64,000 nt of DNA, taken from assembly GCA_004794785.1 (NCBI GenBank), contig SJOL01008347.1:1027424-1091423 (forward strand), written 5' to 3'. The position numbers and the translations under genes are program-made. Below the pieces are notes generated by a model. That model was given only the letters and a program-made list of their open reading frames with translations. It had not been told where the DNA came from and ran no database searches. Shown here piece after piece: positions 1-14,900 of this stretch (its first letter is position 1; each line of letters opens with the position of its first letter). The stretch comes from Opisthorchis felineus (Eukaryota > Platyhelminthes > Trematoda > Opisthorchiida > Opisthorchiidae).

Positions 1-2786
1 GCGACTTATTAGTCCTCCAGACTTGCCTTCCTGACACTGCCTACTCGCCCCTGCACTGTCAACTAATTAGGAAAATGCGCCCTTGCACAATTCATAAAGG
101 CTAAAACTGAAGATTGTCTTGGTTACACGATTACAACTTAGATAAATGAAACAACTGAAACAAACATAAACAACTGTGAAGCCAGTTCTGAAAAAGCTAT
201 CCAGTGCGCGTTTTGCCCTGATTGAGCCTCAGCTGGTTGATATAGTAGGACTTGATCACCCAGCATTCAGGCTCACAATTCATTTTCTCCCCTCCCCCAA
301 CAATAGGCAAGAATGTTTAAGCTTGATAATGGATCATCTGGCTAGCAGTTTCCAAACGTCCTATCTCATAAGCGTCGAAGATCTCTGTGTATGATAACAT
401 CATTTGCTTCCCATTTCGTATACATTACGTAAACACTAAGATAAAAACATTAAGAAAGTACCACCTAACGAAGTAACATAAGCGCCGTAAAACTAACCGG
501 CTTGAAAACGTATTGCACTTCTGGCAAACACATCTTTGTCTTTGAGTACTCCTAAACGTTTGCCTATCTATAAAAACAACCATCCCAACCATAGGCCAAG
601 TAATGCATAAGTGTATGCCGCAGGAAAAAATGAAATATTTCAAAACTGGTCGATGTGCTTTTTGAGTCTGGTAGATGGGTACAGGCTCATGCATGTCACA
701 TAAGCGATTCATCCAAAAAAACGCTATGATCCTGACTTTAGAAGCTCTTTTTGACATTTGGATAGCTCTTTCATGGGAACTCTTTCCCGTTGAATTCGAT
801 CTCAAAAGCGAAAGTTCGGTTTACTCTGAAACTCCAAATATTTCTCATCACACCCGAAAAAAACCAAGATTACCTGCTGACTAATGTCATCTCTGGTGAA
901 CGAAGTACAGTATACGAACCAAACTTTTGAAAGTATGCAATGATTACTACTCTGGGAAGACAAAGCTCTAATAAATGCCTTACTGAGTCCCACCCCGGTC
1001 AAACAATCGTCGCTACCAATCTCACTCAGCAAATCTATCTGTGGGGGGGGGTGTTATGATAGTACGAACCAAAACACATATTGTCACGCGCATTTTGATA
1101 GAAGCACTAGTACGTAGATAACGAAATGGTTTTGGACATGTCGGTTGTTTACAGGCACCCAAAAATTTGAGATCAAGAGGTACGCTGCGGTGCCCAAAGT
1201 GTGTCCAGAAGATGCTCTAAATGCAGTGATAATCTCTGTCTGGAAGCCTTGCTAACAGCAACTCGAATTAGATGTCGGTTAAATACAAAGTCTAGGCACA
1301 TTTCTATATCCATTCATTGCTTTTCCTCTGCTCAACTTCAGTCTAAGCTCATTCCATGCGCTCTCCTCAAACGAAAAATAATTCTACTCCTGACTACATC
1401 AGGTGTAAACATATACACAATACATAGGCAGCTGGGCCGGAAAAAAATCAGTGACCAAATGCTGAGGTTAAAGATCTGGACTGTGGAACAAATGTGAAAT
1501 ATATGAGAGAAGGGAATGTAAAACTCTGCCTGTAACAAAGATTCCCTACGAAGATCGAAAAGTATACTGGTAGGCTCACAAAGTTGCTCAGCCACTATAT
1601 AACCAGACTGCTTCATACATAGCTTTCAGTTTATCAGACTTGTGAGAGGGAGGTGTTTCAAAAATCTTGTGTGTGGATGCAAGTACTTAAAATGCTAACA
1701 AAAATGTAGGTACTTTGCACGGCTGTCGGACCCTCACTCCCCACTTATCAAGGGATAACACATGCGCTGTCCCACGTCGGACGTTCGCATAAGTTCACAA
1801 TGCTAATCAATTTATCAAAAGTTGACATCTGTCAATGCAAGTAGTGATCTCTTCAAGTGATTTTTACAGTGGGCCAGAGGTTGATATTATCCGGAAGTCA
1901 ATTTAATCTATGCTGAATCGCCGAGAAAGGTTGCAAATCTGTTTACTGTAAAGAGATTTGGATCCGGGACCTCCGGTTTAGTAACTGAGGGCTAAATTGG
2001 CTAATCAGCTGAGTGATTCTATTTAGGGCCCACAAAAATGCAATAGAATTTAAGACTTTGCTCCTCGCAGCTCATTGAAAAGCCATAGCATTGTCGACCC
2101 AGCATACTGCACCGGTGGTGTAAAAACACACTAAAACTGTGAATGAATATCTACATATCTGTTCGTGAAGATCGAGTTCACGGCTCCATCTAAATCAGTG
2201 AACAAATAGGGGGGGGGGTGATTTTTGACCCAGCCGAGCAATTTACTCTGAACTCAGCGCTACTTCATAAGTAGAACATCTTAGGTCGCAAAAGTGCAGA
2301 TTATTAAGGCATCATATATGCTAAATGCATGCATGATGTACAAAATACAGAAAAGTGCATTGGCTGTGAAGCCTTTTTGCTTGGCCATAATACCTTGATA
2401 CTGCTGAAAATGATCTGTTCGTGATGACCGATGAATGTAGATAAATTTACCACGGTGCACTGGTGTATTTTAATGCGAGCGAACCAAAGTTTCTCATGAA
2501 ATTAGCGGTCTCCTCAGCTGCTTGGGTATCGTGTAGTGTGTAATTTCTTGGATAGCTGTGTAACGAGTCGTAATTCAGGTGAATCATTCATCCAGTTCAG
2601 TGAGAATTTTGTTTGATTTGATCACAAAATATGTCGGACCTGATAGAGAAAGTCAATTCAATGAACAAAAAGGAATATGACGCTTATGAGACTATAAATT
2701 AGATCATGTGAGGTGAGCCTGGTTGTTGATGCAGCAAAATGAGTAACTGAGAGAAGAACAGTGTTTATTTTGTCAACGTAACTGAC
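1..2786. other. 3' side of M8-like gene, no confident feature
   Basis: Expected last exons of the M8 gene were not recognised. A weak plus-strand candidate terminal exon lies at 1155-1255: acceptor TTGTTTACAG, 32 codons after a split codon, ending VWKPC and TAA. Two long G runs sit at about 1042 and 2210. The stretch 1966-2020 has a degraded tRNA-like box pattern that I could not confirm. Confidence 0.3.
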
Positions 2787-2920
2787 CAAATGACAGGATG
2801 CTCCGTAATTCAGCTTTTTGGTACCATTTGCGGTTTCAAGCGTCCAAGGTTCTCTTGGGTGGTGGTCTATACATCTTGATGTCTCTCCAAAAGACTCAAG
2901 CGCGAAATTCTTGCTTTGAT
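2787..2920 (-). CDS. M8-like gene exon 14
   Basis: Acceptor TCTCCGACACAG; 2 bases plus 44 codons (residues 497-540). [18 protein letters not shown] and later NYGASCHL match the M8 segment FALE.YG..S.CF.....W....G.GCY. The donor chosen (GTCAGT at 2786) is non-optimal. Later exons with the family's final CPxC were not found between 1 and 2786. Confidence 0.75.
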
Positions 2921-5900
2921 CTGTGTCGGAGAAGTGAGATATTGTGAGGGCATACTTAAGCATAACATGAGCTGTCATTAGGAAAACAATTTTTAACCAG
3001 TTTGAATAGGGTAGAAAAGGAGTAATAATCCACGATAAGTCGCTATTAATCAACTGAAGTCAATTGAAGCTGCGGACGGAAAGTATATTCCATAGTTACA
3101 GCGGAATTGATTTTATGGTGTTCGACAAGTGAAGAGAGAGCGCATAGTTTATCCGTATGGCTGACCATTTGGTTATTGGTTTACATTTTATTGGGTGTTG
3201 GGTTTTTCGCTGTAGTACCCGTTAATCAGAGTTCCTTGGGGAAAAATAAGGGAATATTTTTGTTGAATATCTCAATTTTTACTTAATGCTTCAATCTCTG
3301 AAGGCCCCAGGAATCAGAGGATATTTCTCCGAATTATATTGTCATGCTACTAATTTAACCTGGTTACTGGTTCAAAGATACGTACTCAGTTGAGTCCAAG
3401 CGCACTTTATATTCCTGTTCACATACTCAGTTTGGGACTCTAGCAAGGTGATTATGGTCTGATAAGTAGGCTAAGCCGTCATACGATCCCCTTATTACTA
3501 GCCATATAACCCACCCCAAATGCCACCTTTAGTTTCGATGAACATTGATGAAGATGTTTTGTTTTTCTCAGAGTGTACCATGCAAATGACCTAGCAGTCA
3601 ATTCGTAATGGGGATAATGAGTGATATTTTATGATTGTGTCGGTAAATTAATGCAACTATGGACAGTGTAGACTCATATTCGTTTACTCATTTGATAATC
3701 ATTTTCTGCTGAGTGTTTTGGTGTTAAGGAACTTTTAGTAAAATTAGAATTTCACCTAGTAATAATGGTGCCGCGCATTAAATTGGGGAAAAACGTGACA
3801 AACGTTTTCAGTAACCAATTTATTTTGAAGGGGAGCAGTCTGATCCAGGCAGCCACACTTAGTGAGCAGTATTAATGCTTTTCATGGAAAGCTGTAGACA
3901 GTCCATAACCGGTATCACGTTCTTTGAAGGTAGGCAGGCAGATGTGGTACGCAAAGTCCCAACAGGCTTTAGTTAGGCATCAGTTAGTATGTACTGAAAA
4001 CATTCATTTGCAAAGTGATGGAAGACTCAGTTGAAATTTACCTGGATATCTCGTTTATAATGTTCCATAGATAAATTTCAGCTCAGTGTCCTGAGACCAC
4101 TGACGTAACGTGTGTGCCGCAACCCCAGTTACCCTTTGATTAACAGTATTCTCAAATGTGAGCAACTAAACACTGGAAGGTGCCAGAGCAAAATTGTTAA
4201 AAATGGATAAAAGGCGGGAGTAAGGTGCCTGGAAACTTCATTGCTTATTAGCCGCATGAACCTGCTTATATGAGTTTTGTCTGACCCCTATTCAAATTCC
4301 ATTTCTGTACCGTTGAATTAACTGTCATCTCGCACCTGCATGGTTCTAATTGATTTGTGACAAGTGTTTGTCGTCCTTGTCCGTCTCCCTCCTTCTACGT
4401 TCTCCTACACCGGATATTTTTGTACCATCTTCTGCTAGCACGCCTATCATTCGTTTTTAAACAATATGACCAAACATACAAATGCGACCCACGAGTGTGA
4501 TGGAATTTATGGGATAACATAAGACAGAAGGGAAGAAAACGTTCCAGTCGAGGGCGTATCTTCAACATCCTTTAGCCAGAAATGACCTCTAAGATATGTA
4601 AGGACGCTTGACTCGGGACCACACTTGCGAAGATTGTCAGCTGAATAAAAGACAAACGCGACCGAATACTTTTCACGGAACAGTCAAGACTCGCACATCA
4701 GGCACAAGGCATTCTTCATACAGAGTCAGGTGTGAAAGTCATTGGCAAGAAAGAACACTGAACGACCGTACTACGCACGAAAGTGTAGCACGTGCGAATA
4801 AAGCCAAAAATTGTCAGCAAAAATAAATCACTGACTGTGACCTTATGAAGGTTCACTCCAATTACAGTCTTGGTGGTTTGGCGAAAGCACATACCTCAAT
4901 ATAAAACGATCATCAGTTTGTGAACAAAATAGTTTGTACCACAAGTGATGGCAATAGGGTTGGAGTGTTAGCAAGTTAACATTCAACAGCATCGTACTTC
5001 TGGTCCTTGTCACTTCACAAAACTACTCCGCGTCCAGGTGAGTAGTTGCTTACATCTATTGCTGTCGCCTGGTACTCCCAAGCAACCATTAGTCAGGCTT
5101 CATGAAAAGTTTGAAGTAGGTGTATTTAACTCCTCGAAGACAGTGTAGGTCAGAGGACGGGAACTTTTTCTGATGGGTTCTTCCAGCTGGATTATGAAGA
5201 ACACACTTAGCACCATCTGTGATCGAAGAGGATTGAATGATACGCACCAAGCTATCGGTTGACCACAGTCGACCACGACAGAAGACCTTCTGGTCAATAT
5301 GACCAAACTGGGTTATTAACCACACTGCATAGTACTTGTCAATACGTAGACAGTAGCCTTTCCAAGCACATATTTTGCTACATCTGAATGGCTTCGGATA
5401 CAGAGTCCCCCATCTTGTTTAGCAGAGTAAATTTAGCCAAACAGGATGTCCTTCCGAAGGTGCAGGCAGTTACGACTTGATTGCCTGTTGATGGTATTGC
5501 GGTAGGCTTGGTCAAGCATTAGCGACAGTCAGCTTTGGTATTATGTAGCTCCACGTGATCTTCATTGGTTGATGTGACTTTACCTTATCAAGCATCTTTA
5601 GCATTTTCTACCGGCATTTGCAGTCTTCTTTCCCCTTGAAAAGAAATGGGGTGCCCAAATAAAACACACTGTTTGACGAACTCGGAGGAGTGAGGACTTC
5701 CTCGTCAAAGCAAAAGAGTTGCACCAAAATCGTTGTTGCCCGTTGTCTTCGGCCACAGAAATTACAATTGATTTCATTTTTGGGGTTTAGATCTTCATAC
5801 CAATTCTCTCCAACTCAACCATTGGAGCATCAGGCTGCGGTCGTCATCTAAGGTAACACTTTCCAATGGGGATTTATTGGAACTGTTAGCACATTTGCGA

Positions 5901-8900
5901 TGTCATTATGATGAACAATTTTGAAGAGGGCAAATTTATCTGCCTCGCTCCTTTTCGGAAGGTGACCTTCAAATTATCGGAAGCAGCTACCGCATTCTTA
6001 TAGAACTTTACAATGTATCAAACTAGCGGTGAGGATTTCTTAAAAACCTCAACAGTTTGGATAATTTTATAGTGCGAACCCGAAACGGAAGATTCCGAGG
6101 TGTCAATAAAAGCGAAGTCAAGGTTAGAGGCGGTCGCTGATAAAGTCAAGCGTGTAACGTGGAGGTAGCTTCGGGGATCCAGCGATCAGTAAATGGTTTA
6201 TGAATGTGCCGAACAAGAAAGAACTATAAGAACGGATGTCCGACGACGTCCGATTTGGAACCAGAGTAATTCGGGCATGACAAAGGTGAGCCTGTCCAAA
6301 ACCGGGGCTGGATTACCCATTCAGAGGATCATATGGCCAAATTCCACTCTTGTAACTGGCTCCACCAAACTCCAGTCCGATGGCAGCACAGGCTACTTGA
6401 CTATCTATCGACCTGCATTGGAGCAGAGAACACATCCATCCAGTACTGTTTGGGGTCCGAATGTAGACCGCAGTTTCCTTCCACGACATATTGAGGTCAG
6501 CAGATGCTACATTTTTCCAGATCTGGTGCTATGGTTTCCAGACGTCGACGTAGCAGACTGGGCGAATTTTCTATCGGTTGGTCGCCACATGGTGAGCTTT
6601 CCACCAAAGACAGACAGGTTTTCAAGTGTCTGGAATTGTCCTAACTCAGTGGAGGTTCAGGGGCGACGGAGCTTGCCCAATTTTTATGATGCTAGACTGC
6701 AACCCAAGAGCAGAACTCGGGATTAACACCTGCAAGCGAACTGTCAGGGTTGGATTCCAAGAATGGCGCGGTGTAATTCACGGTTCATTTGAACCAGGTT
6801 GTATAGGTTTCCGAATTGGCCAGATGTGGAGCTGTCCGGCCGATGGTTTGACGGGGCCAAATGACGATTCATCCAGATGTGGTTGCAGGTTAAGCGCATA
6901 TAATCTGGTTGAGATACTGATAACCGATCGACCAGAAAAATATTGCGAACAGCGCGGTTTGCTTGGCACAATATGGATATATCTAATCCGCCAGATGCAA
7001 GAATTATTATGACTCTTGGTGGGACTAGTGGGCAACCGAATCCTCCACTGAGTCAAGCTTACCTGCATTATGCCCAAAGAAATATTTATTTCGACATTTC
7101 TGACTCATGCCAGTTTTATGGAGATCGATAGCATAAGCAAAATGGGTGACTACGTTTGTGCCAACACTTTCATAGACGTTAATGTGGTGGTAACCCGCCC
7201 AGTCAACCTTCGAGTTGCAGCGCTGGCCACAGTCCTCACACTTGAGCCCCACGAGTCTGTCCTGTGTAGTGGTTAGGACTGGTACCCAGGCGCCAGTCAT
7301 ATCGCGTTGTTTACCGGCAGAAATACCCAGCATGTTGATAGGTTAGTGTTCAGTCACGTCTTGTGCTGCTGAACTCAGCTCACCTAGACTGACGTCCGGA
7401 TTACATAGTCGGCACCAGGATGAGGTGGTTCAATGAGTTACCGCTACCGTTAGTATTACTAACATTGGCGTTTATTTTTGGAGAGCATGAGCAATAGCAT
7501 AAAAAGTGCGGGCAATAAATGTAGAGGGGTCTACGTACAGAGGATAAATTAATCAACGCCAAAAAACCAGTACCGCTGTTTTATATTTTGATTTCAGTTT
7601 AGGAAAATTCTGTCGACTATTCGACTCCGTTCAATTTAAGTCCAAGCGACTACTTTGTATGTTGGTAAATTTTCACTTTTACGAACTCGTTATGCTTGAG
7701 TTCATAATTTCCAAAATTTCTTATTAAAACACCCGGATAAGATGAGAACATCTTCAAACAACCATGGAAAGCTGTTAAAATGGTTCATATTCGTCATCAT
7801 TCTCATCCTCGTCGATGCGGTCTTGTATATCCGTCAATCCTTCATTCATGGTGGTAGTAAAACAATATTTACGTGCATAACTAAAATGGACTTACCAAAA
7901 TCAAAAGAAGAGAGCGGTGTTGTGCACTTTTGCGAAATTCGGTCATATGCCGTCGTGGAAATGTCCTCCTTCGGAAATAAAACATCCAGAAGCAAAATGT
8001 ATCTTCGAATGATTTAATGATAAGGGTTTTTATTTAAGCAGATAAAATAGACGTTACGTATATCGGAGTAATACGTTCCTGTTTTTTAAGTTAAGCTTGA
8101 TCTCGAGAAAAACTTTCAGTCTGAGAAATATCAGGATTTGTCGACTTTTGTTCAAATGTGCGCTGCAGCAGGATTAACGACAGTGTTTAGGCAAATTTCA
8201 TTTGAAATTTTTAAATGTGTTGAAAGAGTTGTTCAAAATCGTTTAGTGCTGGTCAGAAAAAAATAGCACACATTTTATGATGCGCTGATCATTATGTAAA
8301 AGGGTAGTATATCTTTCTGTTAGGTTTCTGACCTAGACAGCGGAAGAATTTGCCTGGAAAAAGCAGGCCTCTAAACACACAAAGCGTACTACTCTAGGAT
8401 TCTATACCCAGCATACCAGAGCTGTCTGCAAGCACTAGAAATCGGTGGGGCATTCATACCAATTCATGGGGTAAAGCCAGGAAGGGATGCTGGATGGCCT
8501 CGTATAGACACAACCATCAGTTTGAGTTTAATACATTTGCATTTGAAAACCGACAAAAAATGTTATATGGTAACTTTCTTTATTGTCAGCCTAAAAAACA
8601 CCCAGTGAATGATTGTCAAGCATGTTCGGGTTAAGAAAGTGAATGTAATACATATGAGAAGTAAAAAGAAACTGATCCGCAATAAAATCCACCTCAAATG
8701 AACGACAAAACGGTTTGCTGGAAAAGAGTAGTTCTTGATTTATATTTTCAAGCGTCAATTTTTGTTATGTATGTATGAGTCCCGCCTAAACGCGTGAGAA
8801 ATTTCCCTGCCTCAAGTGCTTTTCAACATTATATTTTAGAGTAAAATATGAGAGTGAGATAAAAGGACCCCTGAAATTCTTAAATATAAAAATTAGTAGG

Positions 8901-11900
8901 AAATATTAGATAGATATATTCTGCTGTAAAATTTACATCAGTGCCGATTGTGCTGCCTGAGTACATAATTTTCGCACTATAACTGGTTTCGGGAGAGCAA
9001 TCAGACAATGGAACAATGGTAGCAGCGAAAATTTAGTCGACGAAAACTTTTGCATGTCGCATTAAAAATGGTTTTTGGCACAAAACATGAAAGTTGTAAA
9101 GCAGGTTTCGTGTTTCTATAAAACCCCATTCATCTAAAAAAAACTTAACTGGTTGCTAACTGCACAATTTCCATATACTCTAACATCAGGAGTGGTATAA
9201 AACCCGCTACATGAAGCAGCATTTTCAGACCAAGTTCTTGGCGGTATCGCGAAATATAGTTAGCTCGAATGCGCTGCATGATTGTTGGTACGTTCACTGA
9301 GCTTGGCACCTGTGTTAGGGAATTCTATTCACCAGTCGAGTTGACATTGTCAGTGAGGGTTGGGCGGACCGACATGTGATGAAACGTTTGCAATCCATTT
9401 ACCAAACTTGACGAGCCGACCGACAACCAACAGAAATCATGCTTCCACTGGTAGGCTCTTTTAATGATCACTGGTCAGCATTCAGCTGTCATCTGATGGC
9501 CACACTACCAATTATAATCTTGGTTTCACAGAATGCCCGACTTTTGGTGGGAAATTAAGCCACCGTCGAAATCTTATAAAAACTTATACATGAACCTGGA
9601 TGTTTTTTCATCTACCTGCACCATTTCACAAGAAGTCCCATTAGAGTACCTTCCCACAAGTTCCCATTATATGAATTGCATCAGTGAAGTTACATTATAT
9701 AGGCTGTTGGTCAGGTGACTGTTGATCTATTCCCCGAGTTTGGCAACTGACCGGAAAACTTTCTTGAAGTCAGTTGCCAAGCTGGGTGAACAGATCAACG
9801 GCCACCCGATCAACTACCAATGAATACACCATAGCTACCACTAATCCAACACAGTCCATTCCAAGTGCAACATAATCAACTGGCAAATCAACTAGCACTA
9901 ACTGAAAGGTGATCGTGAGACAATTATTGGGAAGATTGTTTGTCCGAGATTCTATTGGGGTTTGTGAGAAGTAGACTGTGAATGACGGCTGACAAAACCA
10001 TAACAACGATAACAAATTTTTTTTACAGATGAGCAGGAGCCTAATGGTGATGCTGACGGATTTAGCACGTTCGTGCATGGAAAATCGCCCGTTAATTTCA
10101 AAAGATTCGGTTGGGCTTACATAAATGACAACGTTAACTAATCAGGCTACCTGAGACAACTCTGTCTTGGAACTGCCTGGTGTTCTGTATCCAAAAGAAC
10201 ATAGTTAAAAAACGCACTGATTTTTGCTGAACATCACATTTAACGGGCTGCTCAACAGTGGATGTAGACAAAGATTGCTCTTGAAATTTCAGATGTGACT
10301 TGAATATTTCAGGTGGGCTTAACCACTGCTACATTCGCCTAATTTATGCACAATCGAGTTTCCAGTTACGACTCAGTGGCGTCTTACGTCTGCCTTTTAA
10401 AACATTTGCCGATTCAGCCTCTTGTATATGGTACAGATTTGTGGAAAACAAAACCACAGCGGAGGCTGTCTAAAGCGCTACTGTAAAACTTACGGAAATT
10501 ATTGGACAGTTGTTCCGCAACTGTGACCCAGCAAAGTAGTTTGATGTCTGCAAACGGATGTTCAGAGGTGGAGGTATCATGTGGAAAATCAGTGGGGAAT
10601 TGTTGTCTTCTCTGATATCGCAGTAGCCGTACGAGTCTGGGTATGCACGACAGGCCGGAGCCGTGACTTCCATCCAAGTGCAGTATGGTGTCAGTGGTAA
10701 TTTCCTAGAACAAAACAAGTTAGGCAGTAAGTGATAAAAAGGCCTTTGGCTGCCACGCACAACAATCCCGCTGAAGAATGTTCACGGTGAAAAAAAGTTA
10801 CAATGGTTGGTTTTACAGGGATGTGCGTCTACGTGAGAAGAACCCTAATCAATTACGTTGAACGGATAGTTGGCAACGTGAAGCATATCTGAGGAACATC
10901 AACAGCATTCCATTTTCTTATTCTGACTGGAAACGTCTGAAAAGTTTACGCTTGTAAAGATGTCATATTGAATGGGAGTAACAAATTTGTGAAACATTCC
11001 AATGTGATTCATTGCAGCATTCGATAGTGTCCGGTCCTACTCGATATTTCTCGATATAATCTCGTCATCGTATTTGTTTCACTGTAGCAATGGCGTGGAC
11101 TAAACCCGTACTTGCTTGAAACTCGGGTCCATGAGAGCCGTTCTAACTCGGTAAGTTAGTAGTGATTCTGTATCCAAACAGCTCTAGTTGAAAGGCTCGA
11201 CAAAGTTAACGAAATTTCAGGGGACGCCGAAACAAACAAATTTGTCAATCTTGCCAAGACTTTTCATTTGAGGATGAAGGCTATCGTTGGAGCTCTTGGA
11301 ACTAAGTCTCCAGATTTCCACGTTGACACCTTACGCGCCGAATTTCTCAGGCTGACGTTTAAATGCAATATGTATAAAATGTATCTGAGACTCAGAAAAT
11401 GACGTAGCTGTTCAAGGTCGCGAGGTGGTAGCCTTCTCAGAATTCTTAGCATCAAGTAAATGCTACGTGACTTCAAATTCGGTAGGTTATTTTTACTGAC
11501 GCAGGTGTTTCTCACAATATTATGAAGCAAAATTGTAGGATTAGGGGTCATCATAAGCGTCTGCAGTATCCCAATTTGTTTTAAAAACAAGTATCGTTAG
11601 AAAACGTTTGTCTATCATTCAAATCCATGAAGGCACCGAGACTTTCTAGACGTAGGGATTGGCTGTGGGATAGCGGTTGCTACCTCCACAGCACTCTGCC
11701 ACCGACCAAACAAAAAACAAGGTTCATAGTGTAAATAAAGAAGGCATACTTTGCGTTCAGGAAATTACGAAAACTTGTTTTTAGCAATCACCGAAAGCAA
11801 ACGGATACAAAATTCATGCTGTTTTAGTGTCTGCAGTATTGTACATAACATATTTGTGGACACCACACACCTACAACATAGACGAATCTTTGATTGCTTT

Positions 11901-14900
11901 TGTCTACAGTGTCTAAAGTAGCATCTACTGAGTAGGACGGACCCCGAATACTCAAATTCTTCATAGACATCCCGTGAGACGTGTAACAGAAGCAACACCA
12001 GTAGAGTTGTACGGAGTCGCAACCTGTGGACTCATCTGCATGAAAAGAATCGGACTTGCGCTACACCAGCTATTCCTTGCCATATCGCTTTTTGAGCTTC
12101 TAAGAGTACTTTGCTCAAGTTCCTAACAGACGAAACTATAACCGTGATAAACCCGTGCCACGTGTTTATTCATGAGGATCGGAATTGTTCATCCCCCGGT
12201 CAGCCTCCAGTTGGTATAACTATCTGGCATTTTTCTAGGGAAGTGCGGCTATAGAGGAGCGCAAAGGAATAGATGAATGATAGAGGCAGTTCACCGCTTA
12301 ATACGGGACTATTGCTCATTGTATGATAACTAACAACAAGCCACTGCAAGTTCACATGTCGATCACATTCTCTGGATTTGCATCGGGCCAACGGGCCCAG
12401 CCGCACTTGAACCTTGACTTGGGCACGAAGCTTTTGTGTTATCATAAGCTTACAGCGAACTGGCCACTGTTGACAAGCGGATTCGGACCAGCTACTGGCA
12501 AAAATAAATAGTGAAAAGTGCAGTGGGGAATTTTTATGTATATTTAAATAAAGCTGAACATTTTCATTCTCTGGAACGAATAACAAGTAAGCAATCCCAT
12601 AAAATACTATTTAAACGGCCAGTTGCCTGACAAACGACGTAAACGTCAGGTGGCACAGAGGAACCACTCATTCCGCAGCGCACTGACGGTATCAGCTCGA
12701 GTGGTAACGTTTTACTTATTGCTGAGCTCGGCAAGCTTTTAAACAGCTGGCTGACCGATAACTAATAAAAAATGGAGCTTTTTACCATCAGATTCTTTGT
12801 TGATTTAATTTGATGATTCCTCTATTCTTTGGGATTCTAGGTGTTGAATGTTGTAACTGTGGGTAAAGCCATATTCTAAGATGGTTTCCTAGGAGCAAAC
12901 TTTATGTCCAGTACTGTTCAGGTACAGTTTATAATACATTCCACCTGGGTGCTCTGTATCAAGTAGTATCAACTGCACTTCTGGGCATTTGTCTACTTAA
13001 ACTTGCATTTTAAGATGTTGATTTCATGGGTTCATCCACAATAATAGCTGTGTCATGAAACTCATGTACTAAGGTGCAATACTCTAGCGGATTTACGATA
13101 TTATTTGCGTCAAGCCTAATCGTTTTTCATGTCCTACTTGGGCAGCCAAGTCAGGGTATGCAGCCTCACCTATATCAAAAATATCTTCTGATCGCATCAC
13201 CAGTGCACGCAACTTTCATCTTCCGTCTATTTTGGATAGCTAAATAATAATAAAGCCATAAAGCCCTCCATAGAATGGCTCATTTACGCAGCGCAGTACT
13301 ATACATTTACCGAGTTTTTCTAAGTGTAAGCAAGAGTTCATTTACAAATGCATCCTTATTGCCATCAGCGGCAGCAACATCAATGTTGACACTGATGCTT
13401 CCCTGCCGTACAACCAAATGTTTATCGAACTATATCTAGAGCCCTAAAGTTAAAGGAAGGAGAAAGAGCAGGTAAGGGTAGGGACATGATACTGGCGTAT
13501 AGCAAGCCTTCTGTGGTGCCTAATTCCAGGGGCCCAAGTAGACAATCTGTAAGGAAACGGTCAGCACGAAAGCCACTGATATCGACCAGCCGCCATCACT
13601 TGCACTGTGTCCAGCCAAGCGCTATGGCTTACTCGGACGCCATTATGATAGACGGAACACACCTAAAACAATTTTTCGAAATCTCTTTCACAACGTTCCG
13701 CTAAGACACATGTTGCCCACCTTGTGGCTTAAGCCATTCTGAAGGAGGTACGGTGAACAGCAATCTTTCCGATAGATAATTCTTAGGCATGCAAATCACA
13801 TGACTGATCTACTGCAATGGATGGTTTTGAATGTTTTTCGCGACTGAAGTGCCTGCTGCACAACCAAATACCCGTTCTCTAGCTACCTTGTCAAGAATTC
13901 GTTGACTCTCACCAAATCTTAATTGATGTGTTCAAAGACTGTACGTTATGGAGCATGAATTCGCGCTTTGAAGTTGCAAGCTACATGCCGAAAGATGCTA
14001 CAATGGTGGTCAGTTTTCAGCATGGCTTGTGCTTTACCTTCATCTTAAAAGGTTAGGGCGATGCCGCATGCGTATTGCAGATCGACAAGGTTCTCACCAG
14101 CAATGGTGTGAACACCGGGATTTTGAGTACCTTCCAGCGTTCACTTGAATAATTCACTGGTGATGAAGTTAAGGAAAAACGGAGGGAGCATCCTTGTCGG
14201 ACAACCCCTTTTTGTGTGGAAGCTGTAGTTAGTTCGCCTTGGGTTCTCGTGTGCTCAGCAGTCTGTGAATATAGGGACCGGATTATGGTTGTAAGCTTTT
14301 TGGGCTTGCTCTGTTGAGCAAGTGTGGTTAAAGCGCTGACCGACCGATAGAATACAGCGCAAATGTGAAGTCAAGGAACACCAAGATTATGGGTCTTCTC
14401 TACATACGGCGTTACTGTAACTCATGGTGGAGTATGAAAATGTGGTTGACGCAGTGTCTACCAGGCCAGAAATTTTGCTTCATGCTCACGGGTCAAAGTT
14501 TTGCTGCAGTGTGACAACAAAGAACTAGTGACGTTAGAAACCTTGTAGCAACAGGGGGTCAAGATGACACACTTTTGGTCACTAAATTTCCATTTGTGAA
14601 GATGGACGCTAATGCCAACCTACCTCAGTAGTCTGGGACGGTTTCTTTATCCCAAGTGGACTCAAGTATGTTAGACAAAAACTGCCTGGAGAATTCACCG
14701 CCGCCCTTAAACGAAGCAGGTGGAAGACCGTCAGAACCAGCAGCTCCATAGCGAGTGAGGAGAGGTTGACTGGGCTCCATATTCACAGTTCACTCTTCTG
14801 CTGTAATCCGGCAACTCTTCCGGAGGTAGCAGGTGAAGAACTGAATTTTGTTTAAGCGTCCCTTTTTGCTGGATATCAGAGAGCCATTTTGGTCCCTGAT

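Larger units (their letters stand above)
7208..10493. other. intron 12 of the M8-like gene
   Basis: Contains a hairpin at 9706-9814 and a small plus-strand ORF with a membrane segment at 7742-8017. Otherwise AT-rich intronic sequence with no recognised feature. Confidence 0.6.

Noticed and set aside
9270..9420. [15 protein letters not shown] text resembling the start of an RTE endonuclease (IGTFNVRTL).
   Set aside because: Only a few residues match, and no further endonuclease motifs follow in any frame.
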